From NCBI RefSeq assembly GCF_950023065.1, contig NC_088678.1:63518460-63582459 (forward strand): a stretch of DNA of 64,000 nt. The letters run 5' to 3'. Shown here piece by piece: positions 1-13,750 of the stretch; the stretch's first letter is position 1; the number at the start of each line of letters is the position of its first letter. The position numbers and the translations under genes are program-made. The notes under the pieces were generated by a model. It worked only from the letters and a program-made list of their open reading frames with translations, was not told the DNA's origin and ran no database searches. The DNA is from Planococcus citri (Eukaryota; Arthropoda; Insecta; Hemiptera; Pseudococcidae).

Positions 1-3000
1 TGGAAGATAGCTCAAAAGTGCATATTTCAGCGTTTGTCATTTTGAAAACCCCATAACTCCTGCATTTACAGGGTTTTTGAAATCTTTTTTTTATAAGACA
101 AACGAAGAACATTAATTTCATGAACATCGACGTAATTCAATTTTTTAATTTATGCCGTGAAATGAATAACATTTTTGTTGCTTTTTTATTACATTAAATT
201 AATTGAGTCGTAGATTGCAGGTATAACTTCAATAAATGAATGAAAATCCATATTCAATCATTTTGGGTATTGTAGTTACTGGATTTTCTAGGATTACGTG
301 TCATTTTTCAGGTTTTAAAAAAAAGTCATTTCGAAAACCCCATAACTCCACATATTTCACAATAGAATTGCTCGCAGCCTACAAAACTTTAAGTTCTGGT
401 AAAGGTACAGAAATATTTGCAATCATAAGACCTATCGATTACTGCACAAGTTTACTATTATACCATGAAAATAAAGCGCACAAACAGTTTTTTTCATTTC
501 CTGAAAAATTTTAAAAAGTTCAGAATGGGGTTTTCGAAATGACTGATTCAAATACTTACATTATTTTAAAAACATCTTGCAGAAAAACGATTATCGAAGT
601 GAAAAAAAAATTGAGAATATGAAAATAGGCACAAATGACACATACCTACATGAGGATAAGAATATTATGACAAGTCCACGCGCATTCGCAAAGCGCAATG
701 CTAAGTGAGGTTACGGCTACATAGAAATGCTCCTGCGGGGGGAACCCGTGTAACGGGTACTCGGGGAGAGTGACATTGTGCTTGTGCACCCCTGTATCCG
801 TAAATAACAGCTGATGAACGTACATAATTATGAGAAACAATCAGTTTGTCATTGATAAGTACATTGCACAAGTAGAAATTGTGTAATATAGTAAGATTGA
901 CTGGCAGATAGATTTCCAGTCGTTTTGGAGCTTCCAGTGACCTTTTGGAAAATACTGGAGCCTTCAGCAGATTTTTCAGCACTCGAAATTAAATTTCCAT
1001 AAAATTTTACCAAGCAGAGTTGGAAATCCAAAATTAATTCTGCACTCCAATTTTAATTTAACGCAGTATCAAGTCTACTGCAGGTGGATTCAAGTCATTT
1101 TGGAGCCTCCAGCAAATTTTTGAAAATTCCTAGAGCCTCCAGAAAATTTTATAAACTTGAAATTCCCACAAAATTCATCAAATGGAGTTGGAAAATCGAA
1201 ATTCACTCTGAAAACCAATTTCAATACGCTTTGAAGTCGACTGCACAATGGTTCCAAGTCGTTTTGAAGCTTCAAGCTATTCAATCTATACCAATCCGTT
1301 TTATTTGGAACCTCAAGAGGCTGTTTAGAAACTACAGTTTTTCAAAAAATGCCACAAAAGTTGTCCGAAATACTTTACACATGCTTTGATTTTATGTCAA
1401 ATTTTAATGTCAGAATTTCAGATCAGCAGCAGAGCAAAAATAGCAGCGCCAGGAGGAATATTGTCTATATAGTTACGCGATTTTGCGTAAACTTAAAATT
1501 TACTGGCTAGCGTTAAAATTTTGAACTTTTGCTTGTTATGGTTAAAGTTCATTACTCCGTTATAATTCATATCTATAACATCGTTATATAATACGAGTCG
1601 TTTATGTTATTTATTTTCGTATGCTATTTCAATAGCTGAATTTTTCAAAGTTGAATTTTTATTTCAAATAAAAATTTCATTTCGTTAATACGAATTAATC
1701 AGAATTAATTTTCCACGTTATATATTTCGACGATATGTCGAATACTGTTATAGAATTTCTCCTACAGCGTATTTCCAAAGATAACTTTAATACAAACAGC
1801 TTGTATCTGTTCTGAGCAAAAAAAAAAAAAAACGTGTTTATCTATCGTAATCTAACGAAACGAACGTTTATTTACGACTCTAGCAAACAACAAACGTGCG
1901 TATAATTATTCGATAAAATATTCTAAAAATGAATCAAACCGAATGCTTTTCTCAAAGATGCGAACTCTACGTCAAAAAAATCTCACCGAAGGCGATAAAA
2001 CCAGTTTTCAATATCGTTCAGATTTGAAAAATTCAATTCGATTCTATTGCAAGGGCAATGATATAAAGGTGATTTTTCCTTGAAAAATTTTTTTTTACGA
2101 TATGAAATTTTCTTACGTTATTAAAAATTCCATTACATATACGATCGAACGAATACTCTCGATATTTAATCCACATTATACCGATTGTGAAGTGAATAGG
2201 TAGGTATAGTTGGTAATAGGTATTGTAGTTCAAGTGTACGTAGGTAATCCATCCGTAATATTTTAATTTTTTCAATCAACAGAGCTGCAGAGGTCGTAAA
2301 GATGTAAAAACTAATTAAATTCTGCTCGCAATTACTGCAGACTGCAGTTGTTTCAGTTGATACGTTTAGAAGAGCGATTAAAATAGAGGACAGAAATGGA
2401 TTGCGAGTTCGTTGAAGCGCTTAATGAAGAATGACCACCGTGCTCAGTATTTTACGTAAGGCGAACGAAAATGTGGAAAGCGTAAAATCACAGCGATGAC
2501 TTTAAACGTAAATTTCCTACTTGATGGTTAGCGAATTAGAAAAACAACGATCAAGTCTCGACTGTAGGTATGATTTGTCTTGAACCATTACAGAAAAATC
2601 TACCTGCCTATAGTGCCTACGCATATAAATTCGTTATTTTTCTTTTCTTCAGGCCTCGATCGTTTTTCATTTCAATGTACTTCTTGTTGAGGAAATGCAG
2701 GTTACGAAGGCTAAACGCAAATATAGGTACCGATATATTTGTATATTCGACGTTCTTTAGGTATGTTTATGTAATCATCGGCCTTGAAATACAAATTAAA
2801 CATCTCTCGACATTCTTAGCTGGTACCAGGTACCTGTATTTTGTCACCTTACGAAGCTTCCAACCATCGAACTGGCATACTGATGTAAAACTTATTTATA
2901 TTCCATTCTCGGTTCTACACATCTTAGGTAATTTTTGTTCTCTCTTCGACGCTTTATATTACGAATATGAATATTAAATATTTCAAACCATCTTCATATT

Positions 3001-3650
3001 TTCTATTTTCTTCGAAGGTGTGCTGTGATGCACTCTCTACAGCTAGGTATTTCGAGTTAAGTAAATGGTAGGTTTAGGTATCTTCGTTTCGTGTTCAATA
3101 GGCAGTGAAGCCATATCGTTTAAAAACCTCCTCGAGGAATGTGAAATTTGTTTAAAATCTCTGCCGATAATTTACGATCATGGTAGATAGTTGCATCTGA
3201 AATGCATTAGGATAAGCCAGCTTTCTCGAAGTATCTACGGAAAATTAAAACCTCCTGTACTTTATGCTATCTTCGTGTTTATTTTGATAATTAAAAACCT
3301 CGAGTAATTGCTTGTTCTATTTACCAACGAAAAGTGTAACTTAAACGATAGAGTAATTAAAAAATTTAACGCGTCGATAATTCATTCGGCGTGTTACATT
3401 GTCGTTAAAATCATATTTCACATGTGATGTTAATAATATAAAGTGTATTTGTGTAGAATATTTACAGGTCTACATGTAGCTACCTAGATCTACGTGTGCA
3501 CTTTCCATTCATGTGTTCATGAGAAATTAAGAAAAGTGCGAAATAAAAAGACGATGAATTCAAGATGAACGGATGTGAACTTGAAAACTAACATGTTTTT
3601 GTCATTTATGTGGTCAATCTCACGTTGTCGAGAGAAGACAAAAGTCACAA
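1..3650. other. Upstream AT-rich DNA without recognisable genes
   Basis: No open frame here shows a recognisable domain or convincing codon structure. Positions 38-60 and 328-352 share a short near-identical phrase (AAAACCCCATAACTCC). About 900-1290 carries a copy of the dispersed module containing GAGCCTCCAG that recurs across the window. About 660-810 is more GC-rich than its surroundings and includes a small hairpin (ACCCGTGTAACGGGT, about 738-752); its origin is unknown. Confidence 0.6.
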
Positions 3651-3654
3651 AAAT

Positions 3655-4965
3655 CAGACTAACAAGGGAACCTTCCTCAAGCTCGACGTCAACTTCGATT
3701 GAACTAAAATTTGGCTCACTGAAAGAGCTTGTTTCCTACGCCACAGAATCAAATTTCAGCCATCAAATTTGGTTTTTTGATTTCTGGTGAATTTTTGAAA
3801 ACAGTGAAAATAGCCTACCATGTTCTACAAAAAAAGTAAGCTAGAAGATGAAGATTTGAAACTTGGTTTAGGTACATTTGTACACCTGCTAAAATCGATC
3901 TCACCCCCCATGGATCGATTGGCATAATTTTTCAGCCGATCTGGAGCCTCCAGAAAAAGTTGGTTTTTCTCCAGTAACTTCAAATCGTTCCAGAAGGCGT
4001 TGTAATCAACTTCGACACCTGAAAATTTAATCCTATCATGAGTTCTACATTCCAAATAGGTACATTAGGGTAGGTGAATCGTAAATCTGAGATGACGAGT
4101 TGAAACATGTATTTTTTTTACAAGTTGAAAAATCTCAAATAAAAAAAAAAAAAACAAAATTGTCAATTTTGTAACAATTTTCTCAGAACTTCTTCTACTT
4201 AAGGTACTAAAGTCGATTAACACCCCTCGCTCGCCCCCTCCCCAAATATTGCAGACTCGAGGGCATATTTTTACTGAATCAAAAAATAAGTGTCGCGTGG
4301 ATGGAATTTTCAAGTCTTGTTTGGAGCAGTATTGAAATTGCTGGAGAAAAATCAACGTTTGCTGGAGGCTCTAGATCGGTCTAAAAATTATGGAAACCAA
4401 TTTGAGCCTTGAGGGGTTGATTTTACGAAGGACCAAAAGTTTGGAGTTTTTTTTTCAAAATTGATGATTATAGAATTTTTTTAACGTTTGAGATTTTTTA
4501 ACTTGTAAAAAAGATACCTTTTTCAACTCGTCAACTCGGATTTGGAATTCATCCACCTTACTCACTGAAATTTTAATAGGATCAAATTTCCAGCTTCCGA
4601 AGTTTATTACAACGCCCTCTGGAGCGATTTTGAATTGCTGGAGAAAAGTCAACTTTTGCTGATGGAGGCTTCAGATCAGCCTGGAAATGGTGGAAATCGA
4701 TTTGAGGGATCGACTTTAGGAGGTACTAAAAGTTTTGAGTAATCTGATGCAAAAATTGACGATTTTGAATTTTTTTAATTTGAGATTTTTTATAGTAAAA
4801 AAATACACTTTGAAAATCTTTACCTCGGATTTCGATCCTAATCGATTCATAATGTTAATGTCGTATTAAAACGCCTCCTGGAGCGATTTGATTTTCCTGG
4901 AGAAAATCCAACTTTTTCTGGAGGCTCCAGATTAGCTGAAAAATACAAGTACCTTGATTCGACTT
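3655..4965. repeat. Foldback-type dispersed repeat, family C copy 1
   Basis: The left end near 3659-3720 (ACAAGGGAACCTTC followed by a TCAACTTCGATTGAAC stretch) recurs in reverse complement near 48430-48492. Inside, a module with CTGGAGCCTCCAG and GTTGGTTTTTCTCCAG (about 3920-4050) reappears in the opposite orientation about 4310-4390, 4610-4680 and 4880-4930 (GCTGGAGAAAA...GCTGGAGGCTC). The unit therefore folds back on itself. No transposase reading frame is visible, so it is non-autonomous or purely structural. Boundaries are approximate. Confidence 0.55.
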
Positions 4966-5149
4966 TGGTAGTTCAGATTTTTATCTCCGGTTGCCTTCAT
5001 TTTCCGCAATTTTGTGAGCGATTGGTACCTTTGAAACTTATGGAAAATTATAAAACTTGATCTGGAAACCCGGTAAAAGTGCAGAAGGAGAGGAGAATCA
5101 TAAAAATTATTTCACATTTTTTTCTACTTTCTTTTTGAAACACACTCCC

Positions 5150-6500
5150 TTCCATTTTATTGGAGTTGATGCAGCGGGTCAATGACCTTAAGAGGTTAGA
5201 CAGGCAGACAGAGGACATAGGGAAGCCAGGGAGATGGGACAATGACCTTGGTAAGTCAGATATGGCAGACAGACGACCTTGGGAAGCCAGACCAAATGGT
5301 AAATGGCCTTGGGAGGCCAGACAGGCAGACATATAGGAGCTCGGGAAGCTAGGTAGACAGGCTAATGACCTGAGTACACCTGACAGACGACCTTCAGAAG
5401 CTAGACTGGAGGGTCAATGACCTTAGGATACCATCGTGTAGATAAACGACCTTGGGAAGCCAGGCAGACGGGTCAAGGACCTTATAGGAGGGTAGACATG
5501 CAAACAACAAACGACCTTGAGATACCAGATAGAAAGGTCAATGACCTTGGGAAGCCAGACAGGCGGGTCAATGACCATAGAAAAGCAGACAGGCATACAG
5601 ACAAGGACAACAATAGGAAATCCAGAAATACGGGTTAATGGCCGTATAGGTTGCCAGACTAACAGACCATCTTGGGAAACCAGACATAGGGGTGAATGAC
5701 CAGGTTAATGGCCTTATAGGTGGTCAGACTAACAGACGATCTTGGGAAACCAGACATAGGGGTGAATGACCTTGAATGGCCTTACAGTCAAACGGACGAC
5801 CTTGGAAAGCCAGACAGAAGGGTCAATGGCCTTATACGAGGCTAGACATGCAAACAACAGACGACTTTTTGAGATGCCAGATAGAAAGTTCAATGACTTT
5901 GGGAAGCCAGACAGGCAGCCAGAGCAGCTTGGGAAGCCAGACAGGCGGGTCACTGACCATAGAAAAGCAGACAGGCATACAGACAACAATAGGAAATCCG
6001 ACATACAGGTTAATGGCCTTATAGGTGGTCAGACTAACAGACGATCTTGGGAAACCAGACATAGGGGTGAATGACCTTGAATGACCTTACAGTCAAACGG
6101 ACGACCTTGGGAAGCCAGACAGAAGGGTCAATGGCCTTATAGGAGGCTAGACATGCAAACAACAGACGACCTTGAGATGCCAGATAGAAAGGTCAATGAC
6201 TTTGGGAAGCCGGACAAGCAACCAGAGGAGCTTGGGAAGCCAGACAGGTGGGTCACTGACCATAGAAAGGCAGACATACAGACAATATTAGGAATCCAGA
6301 CATACGGGTCAATGGCCTTATAGGTGGCCAGACTAACAGACGTTCTTGGGAAACCATGGACATGGGGGTGAATGACCTTGAATGGCCTTACAGTCAAACG
6401 GACGACCTTGGGAAGCCAGACAGAAGGGTCAATGGCCTTATTAAAAGGCCACACATGGGTATGAACAACCTTAGGAAGCCAGACAGACAGTAAGTAACCT
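5150..6500. repeat. Minisatellite with about 303-bp higher-order unit
   Basis: The array is built from degenerate units of about 30-40 bp around GACCTTGGGAAGCCAGACAG and GGGTCAATGACC. A higher-order period is visible: the phrase GAATGACCTTGAATG followed by CTTACAGTCAAACGGACG occurs near 5762, 6066 and 6368, about 302-304 bp apart. The 5150-5700 part is more diverged. Short open frames on both strands here translate to repeated GKPDRRVND-like peptides and are a by-product of the repeat. Confidence 0.85.
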
Positions 6501-6509
6501 GTTAACACC

Positions 6510-8150
6510 CATTTTCAGCAATATTTTATGCAATTTTTCAAATTTGGCCAAATTTTATCAGTTTTTTTTTCATATATTTAATGCTTTTTTGATGATTTTT
6601 TTTATGGTTTTTGTGTAATTTTAACATGAAATCTCGGTGAATTCTGGACATTTTGTCAAATTTTTGAAAACTTGGAGCGAAAAAATACGAATTATTCTTG
6701 ATAAATATCCCGTAGGTTCTTAAGACCAAAAGATTCGATCAAATTCAACTGTACACTAAGTATAGTATGTTTTGTCTGACTTTCGAGAACTGGGAAAAAA
6801 GTCAAGATGCATTCTCAACATAACTTCAGGTTTTAAAATTTCACAAAGATCAGTTTAAAAAACAACAACAACAACATTAACCATTCATTTAAAATTCCTG
6901 TGTCTAAGAACACTTCGAACATCAAATTTTTTTCAGATTTTGATCCAAAATTTCCCCAAAGGTTAGGATAAGGTAGGTATTACATTTCTTATATAAAGTT
7001 GAAAAATTGAACAGTAGGTAACTTATTGCATTTTAGTCAATAATTCAAGCTAACAATTATTCCAGACTATCTTTGGAAGAAAATCATAAAATTTTACCCC
7101 TCCTCCCTCCTCTCACTTCTCCTTCAAAAATTGAAGTTAAAAGGCACACAATACAAATCCACTTCGAATATTCAAGTAAAATCTCGACTGTAAACAAAAA
7201 ACAATCTCCTTTTATTGTTTTCATCGCAGTCAATTACACTTCACATTCATTCGTACTTAAGTAGGTATCACTGAATCATGTTAAATATCCAACTCCACAC
7301 AGGCACCAATTCCAAAATTACGACTTAATTGGTTGCAGTAATTCCTGTGTTATGTCAATTGATTTAATCATCTTGACCACTTTAACGGGCTTTTCATTAC
7401 CAATATTAATGGTCTACCAATTGTAAAATCTGGCTTTTAATTTCCTTAACGGGTTATTTCTTCCCAAAAATTGGCTCATGCTCATTGTACTGTACAGGTA
7501 GGTATCGAAGAATTTCACCTTAGATGCATTTTAACATACGATCAGCATTTCAATACGCATTGGGCATATTTTATCATTTTTTGGCACACTCTGAATACCA
7601 TACACTATAGCAATTGCCCATAGCCTAATTCTTTTTTATATACGTGTTTTTTTTTCATTTTGCCAACATGGTATCAAATTAGGTCACCATTTTTTTATTT
7701 TGAAAACATAAAAATGCAGGTCATCGATGTTTAATTTACTCTGCTGCTATACGTGTATTGTATTTGTGTTTATGTATGTCTTTGCGGCTCGTATTATGAA
7801 CACGACTCGATTCATCGTCCCTCGTCCATCGAATTCGAATAGGTAAAGTTGTAGGTACTCGTAATATGATCAGAATGTTGATAACGTGTACCAGGGATTG
7901 GTCATTCTTTTTACAATATCGCCACAATATACGAGTACAACTACAACAAGTATAATGGAATTCAAATGTTTATAAATAGTATACAGATACACAGAGCATA
8001 AGAATCAAAACTCCACGGAATTGGTGGGATAAGAGAGCTAAGCTATATACCTATACCATAGACACTCCCTGAGGGGGGACAACTTCTTGCAAGAACGTGA
8101 TAACAGACCCTGAGGCGTGTTCCAGCAACCTTCTGCAGGTAAACCTGGCT
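6510..8150. other. AT-rich intergenic DNA, no gene seen
   Basis: No coding signal is visible. A short ACAAC run lies near 6860. A possible splice donor (CTGCAG|GTAAAC, about 8139) lies just before the probable first exon of the SDR gene and could end an alternative leader exon, but nothing else supports this. Confidence 0.5.
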
Positions 8151-8159
8151 TCTAATCGG

Positions 8160-8425
8160 AGTCGTCGAGTTGGTATTTTCGTTCGCGTGCCGCGATCATT
8201 TCGTCGTCACGATATATTTCGCGTTCGCGCTATTTTTTTCTCAATTTTTTTGCCTTAAAATTTGATATACCTATTTTGTGAAATAAAATGTGATAATCGA
8301 TTTTATCGAATTCGCGAGTGTTAGTGAACTTGTGGTGAAGTGAAGTGATATTTGAATGGTTGTTTTATTGGGGAAAATTTCGGGTTTGTGAATGCAAACG
8401 TAAATTCATCGAAGGAAATTCGCAG
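8160..8425 (+). other. Probable 5' untranslated first exon of the SDR gene
   Basis: This segment is richer in CpG (TCGTCG, TTCGCGTTCGCGC) than the flanks. It contains GTGAAGTGAAGTGA-like leader sequence and ends in a strong donor, CGCAG|GTAGGT, with GT at 8426. The next good acceptor with a pyrimidine tract (TTTCCTTTTTACAG) ends at 13724, 26 bp upstream of the start ATG. The assignment, and the implied 5.3-kb leader intron (8426-13724), are inference. The transcription start is not determined, and RNA evidence would be needed for the exact 5' end. Confidence 0.5.
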
Positions 8426-11400
8426 GTAGGTTTTAATTTACCTAATGGTTTATTGAGTAATGTAAATGTATTGTGCCTATAGTTTATTTTTACTTATTTT
8501 TTCGTAGTATTTTGATGGTACTTTTAAAATTAGGAATTATGGAGGTTCTAGATCGAGACGATTGGCATTTTAAAAAAAATGAAATTTTCTAGCCTAGATG
8601 TCTTTGATTCGACGTTTTCACAGCATCAATGAAGGTAGATCTGGGAATCAAATAAGGAATACATAATTTTAGATAGAATATGTTGGGAATTCTACACAAC
8701 ACTTCATATCAATTTAAAATAACAAACATTCTTTTAAAAATTGAAATTTGATCTAAGGTCAGGGAGTTAAGGAAAATGAGTGATGATGGTGGGAGGGGAT
8801 GATATGGTAAACCCTGCTTTTTTTTTGAAAAACGTCAGTACTGGTTTTGAGGATGTATTTGTCTATACATCCCTCCCCCCTCCCTCCCACCACAACAGGA
8901 GTTGAATTTTCTAAAATTAGCCTTATAAGTAGAAGATTTTCAAAAATGAAGATTTTGATAATAGATTTATATCCCCCCCCCCCCCATTACTTATGACTCC
9001 ATCAGAGATTAGCATGATTAAGTATTTTAAAGAAACGTTTTATTGATATTTTGTGAAAATATGCATTTTTGTATTTCATTTTATAGAGATCCAACGGTCA
9101 ACCTTAAGTTATTTCCAGTCAAGGAAATTCAAACGAATAATTATAAATCAACGCATAAATTCTGTTCTAATTAAGCACCTGTAAATTAATTTGAAATACC
9201 AGAAATACATAAAAGTAAATGAAATAATTGAGAAATTAAAAAAAAATACATTTGAAAATGCAAGGACTTATTCACGAAAGTGGAAAAAAAGATTGATCTC
9301 AGCAGCTATTTTTCGTTGAAAAAAATTACTGTACGCAACCAAGAGGAAAATTTTACAATTTTATCAATGTCGATCGGTCCAAAAAATTTGTCCGAGTTCA
9401 AAAGCATGTAAGTAGTTTAAACCACAGAACCAAATTTTGAGCTGCTGAAGTTGATATTCGAAATGTTGATGAATTTTGCAAAATGGCGGAAATGTCTTAT
9501 TTGCCTTTCGCGCTGATTTTTTTGAAAATTAGTCAGTGAGCCAAAACTGACCAACCCCCTCCACCATTAAACGATTAGGGTCATTTTAGGGTTATTTTTG
9601 AGGCGATACTTTAGCAGAAAAATCCCCGCCCGTTTCTTCCCCATCCAAAAACTCATCAAGTAGGTACCCTAGCTGGTACCTACAGTTCATAAATAGGAAA
9701 TTCTATTTCCTACAATTTCCATTCCTTTTATTTTTTTTTTTATAACATCAATTTTTTTTCAAAAATCCAACTTTTTGTGAAGAAGGAATTGACCAAAAAC
9801 AAATTTTTTTATCGAAAATTTTACAGTTTTGAAAACAAAAGACTCCAAAAAATGTATTTTTTTGAAAGATAAGATTCTATGACCTGACATGCAAAACAAA
9901 TTTTTCAGGCCAAAGTTTTTCAAATCAATTTTTCAACTTAGAAAATAAGAATTTTTTAAAAATTATTTCCCAAATTTAAAAAGTGTGAAATAAATGAAAA
10001 ATTTCAAAAAAAAATTCAAGTCAATTTTTCAATTACTGAAGAGAACTAAAAAATTTTGAAAAATGATCTCGAAATTATAATTTATGTAAAAGGATTAAGA
10101 AATAAATTCAAAAATACAAAATTTTATTAAAAAATAAAAAAAAAAGAATTTTGTCAAAAAAAAGACAATATCTGGGGGTTGTGGCGCGAAATGAAAACTC
10201 AAAATAATGAACTTCGTGCTCGATTTTTTAAATAAAAATATTTTAAAAGAAATTTTGCTCCTTCTATAGTGGAAAAAGGATGAGATTTTGAAATATGAAT
10301 TCTTTAAAAATATTTAGGATGAAAAATGTTGTCTACCTAAGTAGGTAGTTGGTATCTATTGATGATTTAATGAAATAAATTTCATTTTTTTCATTTCTTG
10401 AAGTCCATAATAGTGTTGCTTCAAAAATCTCAACAAAAAGGTCCATTTACAATCAATATTTTTCTACAAAAAAATGGTGGACAAAATTCGAAATAAATCA
10501 TCAGTGTAAATTTCAGGTGCTGAATTCTTTTTTTTTTTTTTAATTTTGACGAATATTTAAAAATTAAAAATTTGATCGATTTCTTTTTTTCAATGAAATT
10601 CATTCAAATGGCTGACATTCGGTTTATATCCTATTTTTGGCCTCTTGAGGATTCGTGATGATTCTCTAGCGGATTTTTGGTTTCCCCAGTTTTCAAAAAA
10701 AAAGTCCCTAAATGGGTCAAAATGGACACCAGCTCGTAAAAATTGGATTTACCGTCTTTGAGACCCTTTCCATCGATTTTGACACATTTCAAAACTTCTT
10801 CCCCTCCCCCTCAGTTCAAATCCATCATTTTCTCCAACGACTTATTTATTCACCTGCTTATTTTTAATGAAAAATTTCCTTCTTTTGCAAAACTTGAGCA
10901 CAAAAACTGCTGTAATTTGGTTTGCTTACTATTTTCGACCTCTCGAGTCGATTGGTGATGGTTTCGAGCAGTTCTGGAGCCTCCAGCGAGTTTTCGAGTT
11001 ATCAAGCTTTCAAAAACATTTCAATTTCAAAATCTGCTGAAGGCTGTAGAACGGTTCAAAATTCCATCAGAAAATTGACATGGAGGTTCAAAAATAGCGT
11101 ACAACTCAAGTTTCAAATTTTAGTCCTTTGTTTTAATCTGTTCAAAATTCTGATTTTAGGAAAAAATGAAAAAGAACTATAGGTGGGTCATTCCACGTCA
11201 ATTGGACCAAACAGTGGTAGGGGGTTCGGCGATTTTTTTGAAATTTTTCCTGTGGAAAGACCTTCCGAAGGGATGACCAATGGCCCAAATCGCAGCCCTC
11301 TAGCCCATTTTTAAAGGCAGCCAGGGGGTGTCAAATTTTTCAGTGAACCTAAAATATCATCCATTTCAGCAGTGGATTACTCGATAACCGCGATACCTAC

Positions 11401-13724
11401 CAAAATGGAACATTTTCCCATAGTTAGTGGTTTTGAAAGGCTTTTTGGTGATATCATAAAAATCAGTGTTGCCACTTTTTTTCGTACAAAAAATTAGCTT
11501 AAAAAGTTTCAAAACGTAGTTTTCATATCGTACCGACTCTCAAAAATTCTGAAAAAAAATATATTATGGACAACTTTTCATGCTGAACAATAAGTATATT
11601 AAAATTGGGATGGTAACATGTTGCAAAGTTGATTTTAAAAAATTTTAAGTTTGCGAAAAAATGTGATTTTTTGATTTAAAACATGAAAAAAAGTTTTGAT
11701 AGGTGAAGTTGACCCATTTGACCCCTATTTTTATGTATCTGTTGAAAAAGTTGAAACCCCCCTTTTACTCAATGAAATGAACTCCTCACAAAAAAATCAA
11801 AATTCGAAAAAATTCAAAAAATGAACGAATTTTTATTTTTTTGTTGTGAGTGTAATTTATATCAACTTTTTCATGAAATACGTCAGAAAGAGGTCAAAAT
11901 AAGACAACTGAATAAATTTAAACTTTTTTTGATGTTTGAAATTGAAAATTGAATTTTTTTGAATTTTGATACCTCAATTTTATCTACGATGATCCCCCCC
12001 CCCCATGAAGAAGTTTTGACCACATAAATAATCATCTCAACTATTTCTCCCTCATAATAAATTTGACAAAGTCTAACTCAAAAATTATTCAAATTAATTC
12101 ATATTGATAAATTGATAATATTATCTTTTTACAAAAATAAATCTAGATACCTATGTTTGACAATCTATTGTATGTATCACTTCCTCACCTCAAAATCTGA
12201 CATTTCAATGATGAAAAGTGAATTAATCATAAATGTAGGTATACTTACTATAGGTATAGATAATCCACATATCATGCAAATCTATTTCAATCTGTCACGT
12301 TGATGTCTTCAAAAATATGACACGACATTTCAGTAGAAGGTCATTCAAATTGGATGAATGAATACGTTTGATCCATTTCATAATTTTTTTAATCCTTCAA
12401 CAAAATACCTCAGGTAATCCTCTCCCCCTCCTCCCAACCCTTCTTCAAAATTATACGGAGATTTCAAAAACATCCAAATTCAACCGACCATATTTCTAAA
12501 TCCATCAAAACAACTGGACCAAGTTTCGAGCACAGACGAAAATAAAATTGACCACGTTACATAAATCACTTCCTCCGTTTTCTGATTTAGCTTCATCTCA
12601 TTGTGAAAGGCAATTTTCACACCACAGGCTATGTAGGTACCTTTCTGCAGTGTTTCTGCAGAAAACGTAGAAGACATATCGAGGACCAACACCATTATTA
12701 TTATGTCGTTTTTCCTGCCAAAAAAATTAATTGCTTCCCAGTAATCATTTTCCTTTCTCTGCTTTACCTACTTCACTTCAGGAGGAAATGTAACACGAGA
12801 TACGAGATACAAGATGGCCCCGTCAGCGTTCTTCTGGGTTACTAATAAACCGTCAAATCTTGCAACTCTTCGTCGAACACAGTCACATTTTTAGCTCAGC
12901 TAGGCTACATCTCCAAACAACCACAAAAAAAACATGACATTTTTTGAAGGGAAATGTCAAGATCATGTACACAAACTGGTCTAAGATACGGTACATTTGT
13001 CTAGAAACAAAATAAACACGATGGACAAACTGTTAGATGTCCATGTCCATGTCCATAAGCTATAGTCATCGACATTCGACAACTTGTTGCATTAGCATAG
13101 CCTACACGATTCGTCATGTTTCCTGTAGTTACTATACGTACTTACTTATGCCAGTCTCATTATTCTTCGAGTTTTCGCACAATGTGGTTGAACACGTGTT
13201 AGAATAATTTAAGAGAAAAAGTGTAGGTATGATGATAATAAGTTCACACATGGTTAAGAAAAAAATGACTACTGTAGGTACCACCTTGGACACTTCGTCA
13301 GCATGTAATTCCCACAGCATTGCAACTTGAGCATCTAGCAGTTTGATATGGTTACGAAATGTCGTTTTAACGCTTATTATTATAATACTTTGCATACCTA
13401 GCTGGCTGGGCTACAGAAGCGTGTAGTTTTGTTTTCGCCTTTCGGGCACATGGAGATGAGCGTTAGAGTTAGGTACAGTGAAAAATTGTCACGGCCTTGA
13501 TGCGTGAAACGCGGAAAAGAATAGGAAACCGAATGGACAATGGTAGAAATTGGTTAATTTTCTTGTCAATTTCTCGTCCCCCTACTCTCCCCACCACGCC
13601 AGTTCTGCTGGAAAACCAAACGCCACGTCTTATAGGTTGTCGTTCTCTAAACACAACATCTTACTCTATTTTATATAATCTCGAGAGGCAATAATAATTA
13701 CAATCGATTATTTCCTTTTTACAG
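8426..13724 (+). other. Probable leader intron of the SDR gene, repeat-derived
   Basis: AT-rich sequence without convincing exons. It includes C-runs (about 8975 and 11995), a GAGCCTCCAG module near 10960-11060 that preserves the uninterrupted form of the site where the LTR element later inserted (GTTTCGAGCAGTTCTGG), and from about 11188 a segment beginning GGGTCATTCCACGTCAATTG that looks like a dispersed repeat. No transposase or reverse transcriptase frame was found. Confidence 0.45.
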
Positions 13725-13750
13725 AAATATGGAATAACTCGACTCGAACC

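Noticed and set aside
2570..2977. 135-codon open frame
   Set aside because: No recognisable domain, aromatic-rich random-like composition, no promoter or splice context; expected by chance in AT-rich DNA of this length.
5417..6508. Several overlapping frames on both strands of up to 123 codons
   Set aside because: They all derive from the minisatellite unit and exist in multiple frames and strands at once.
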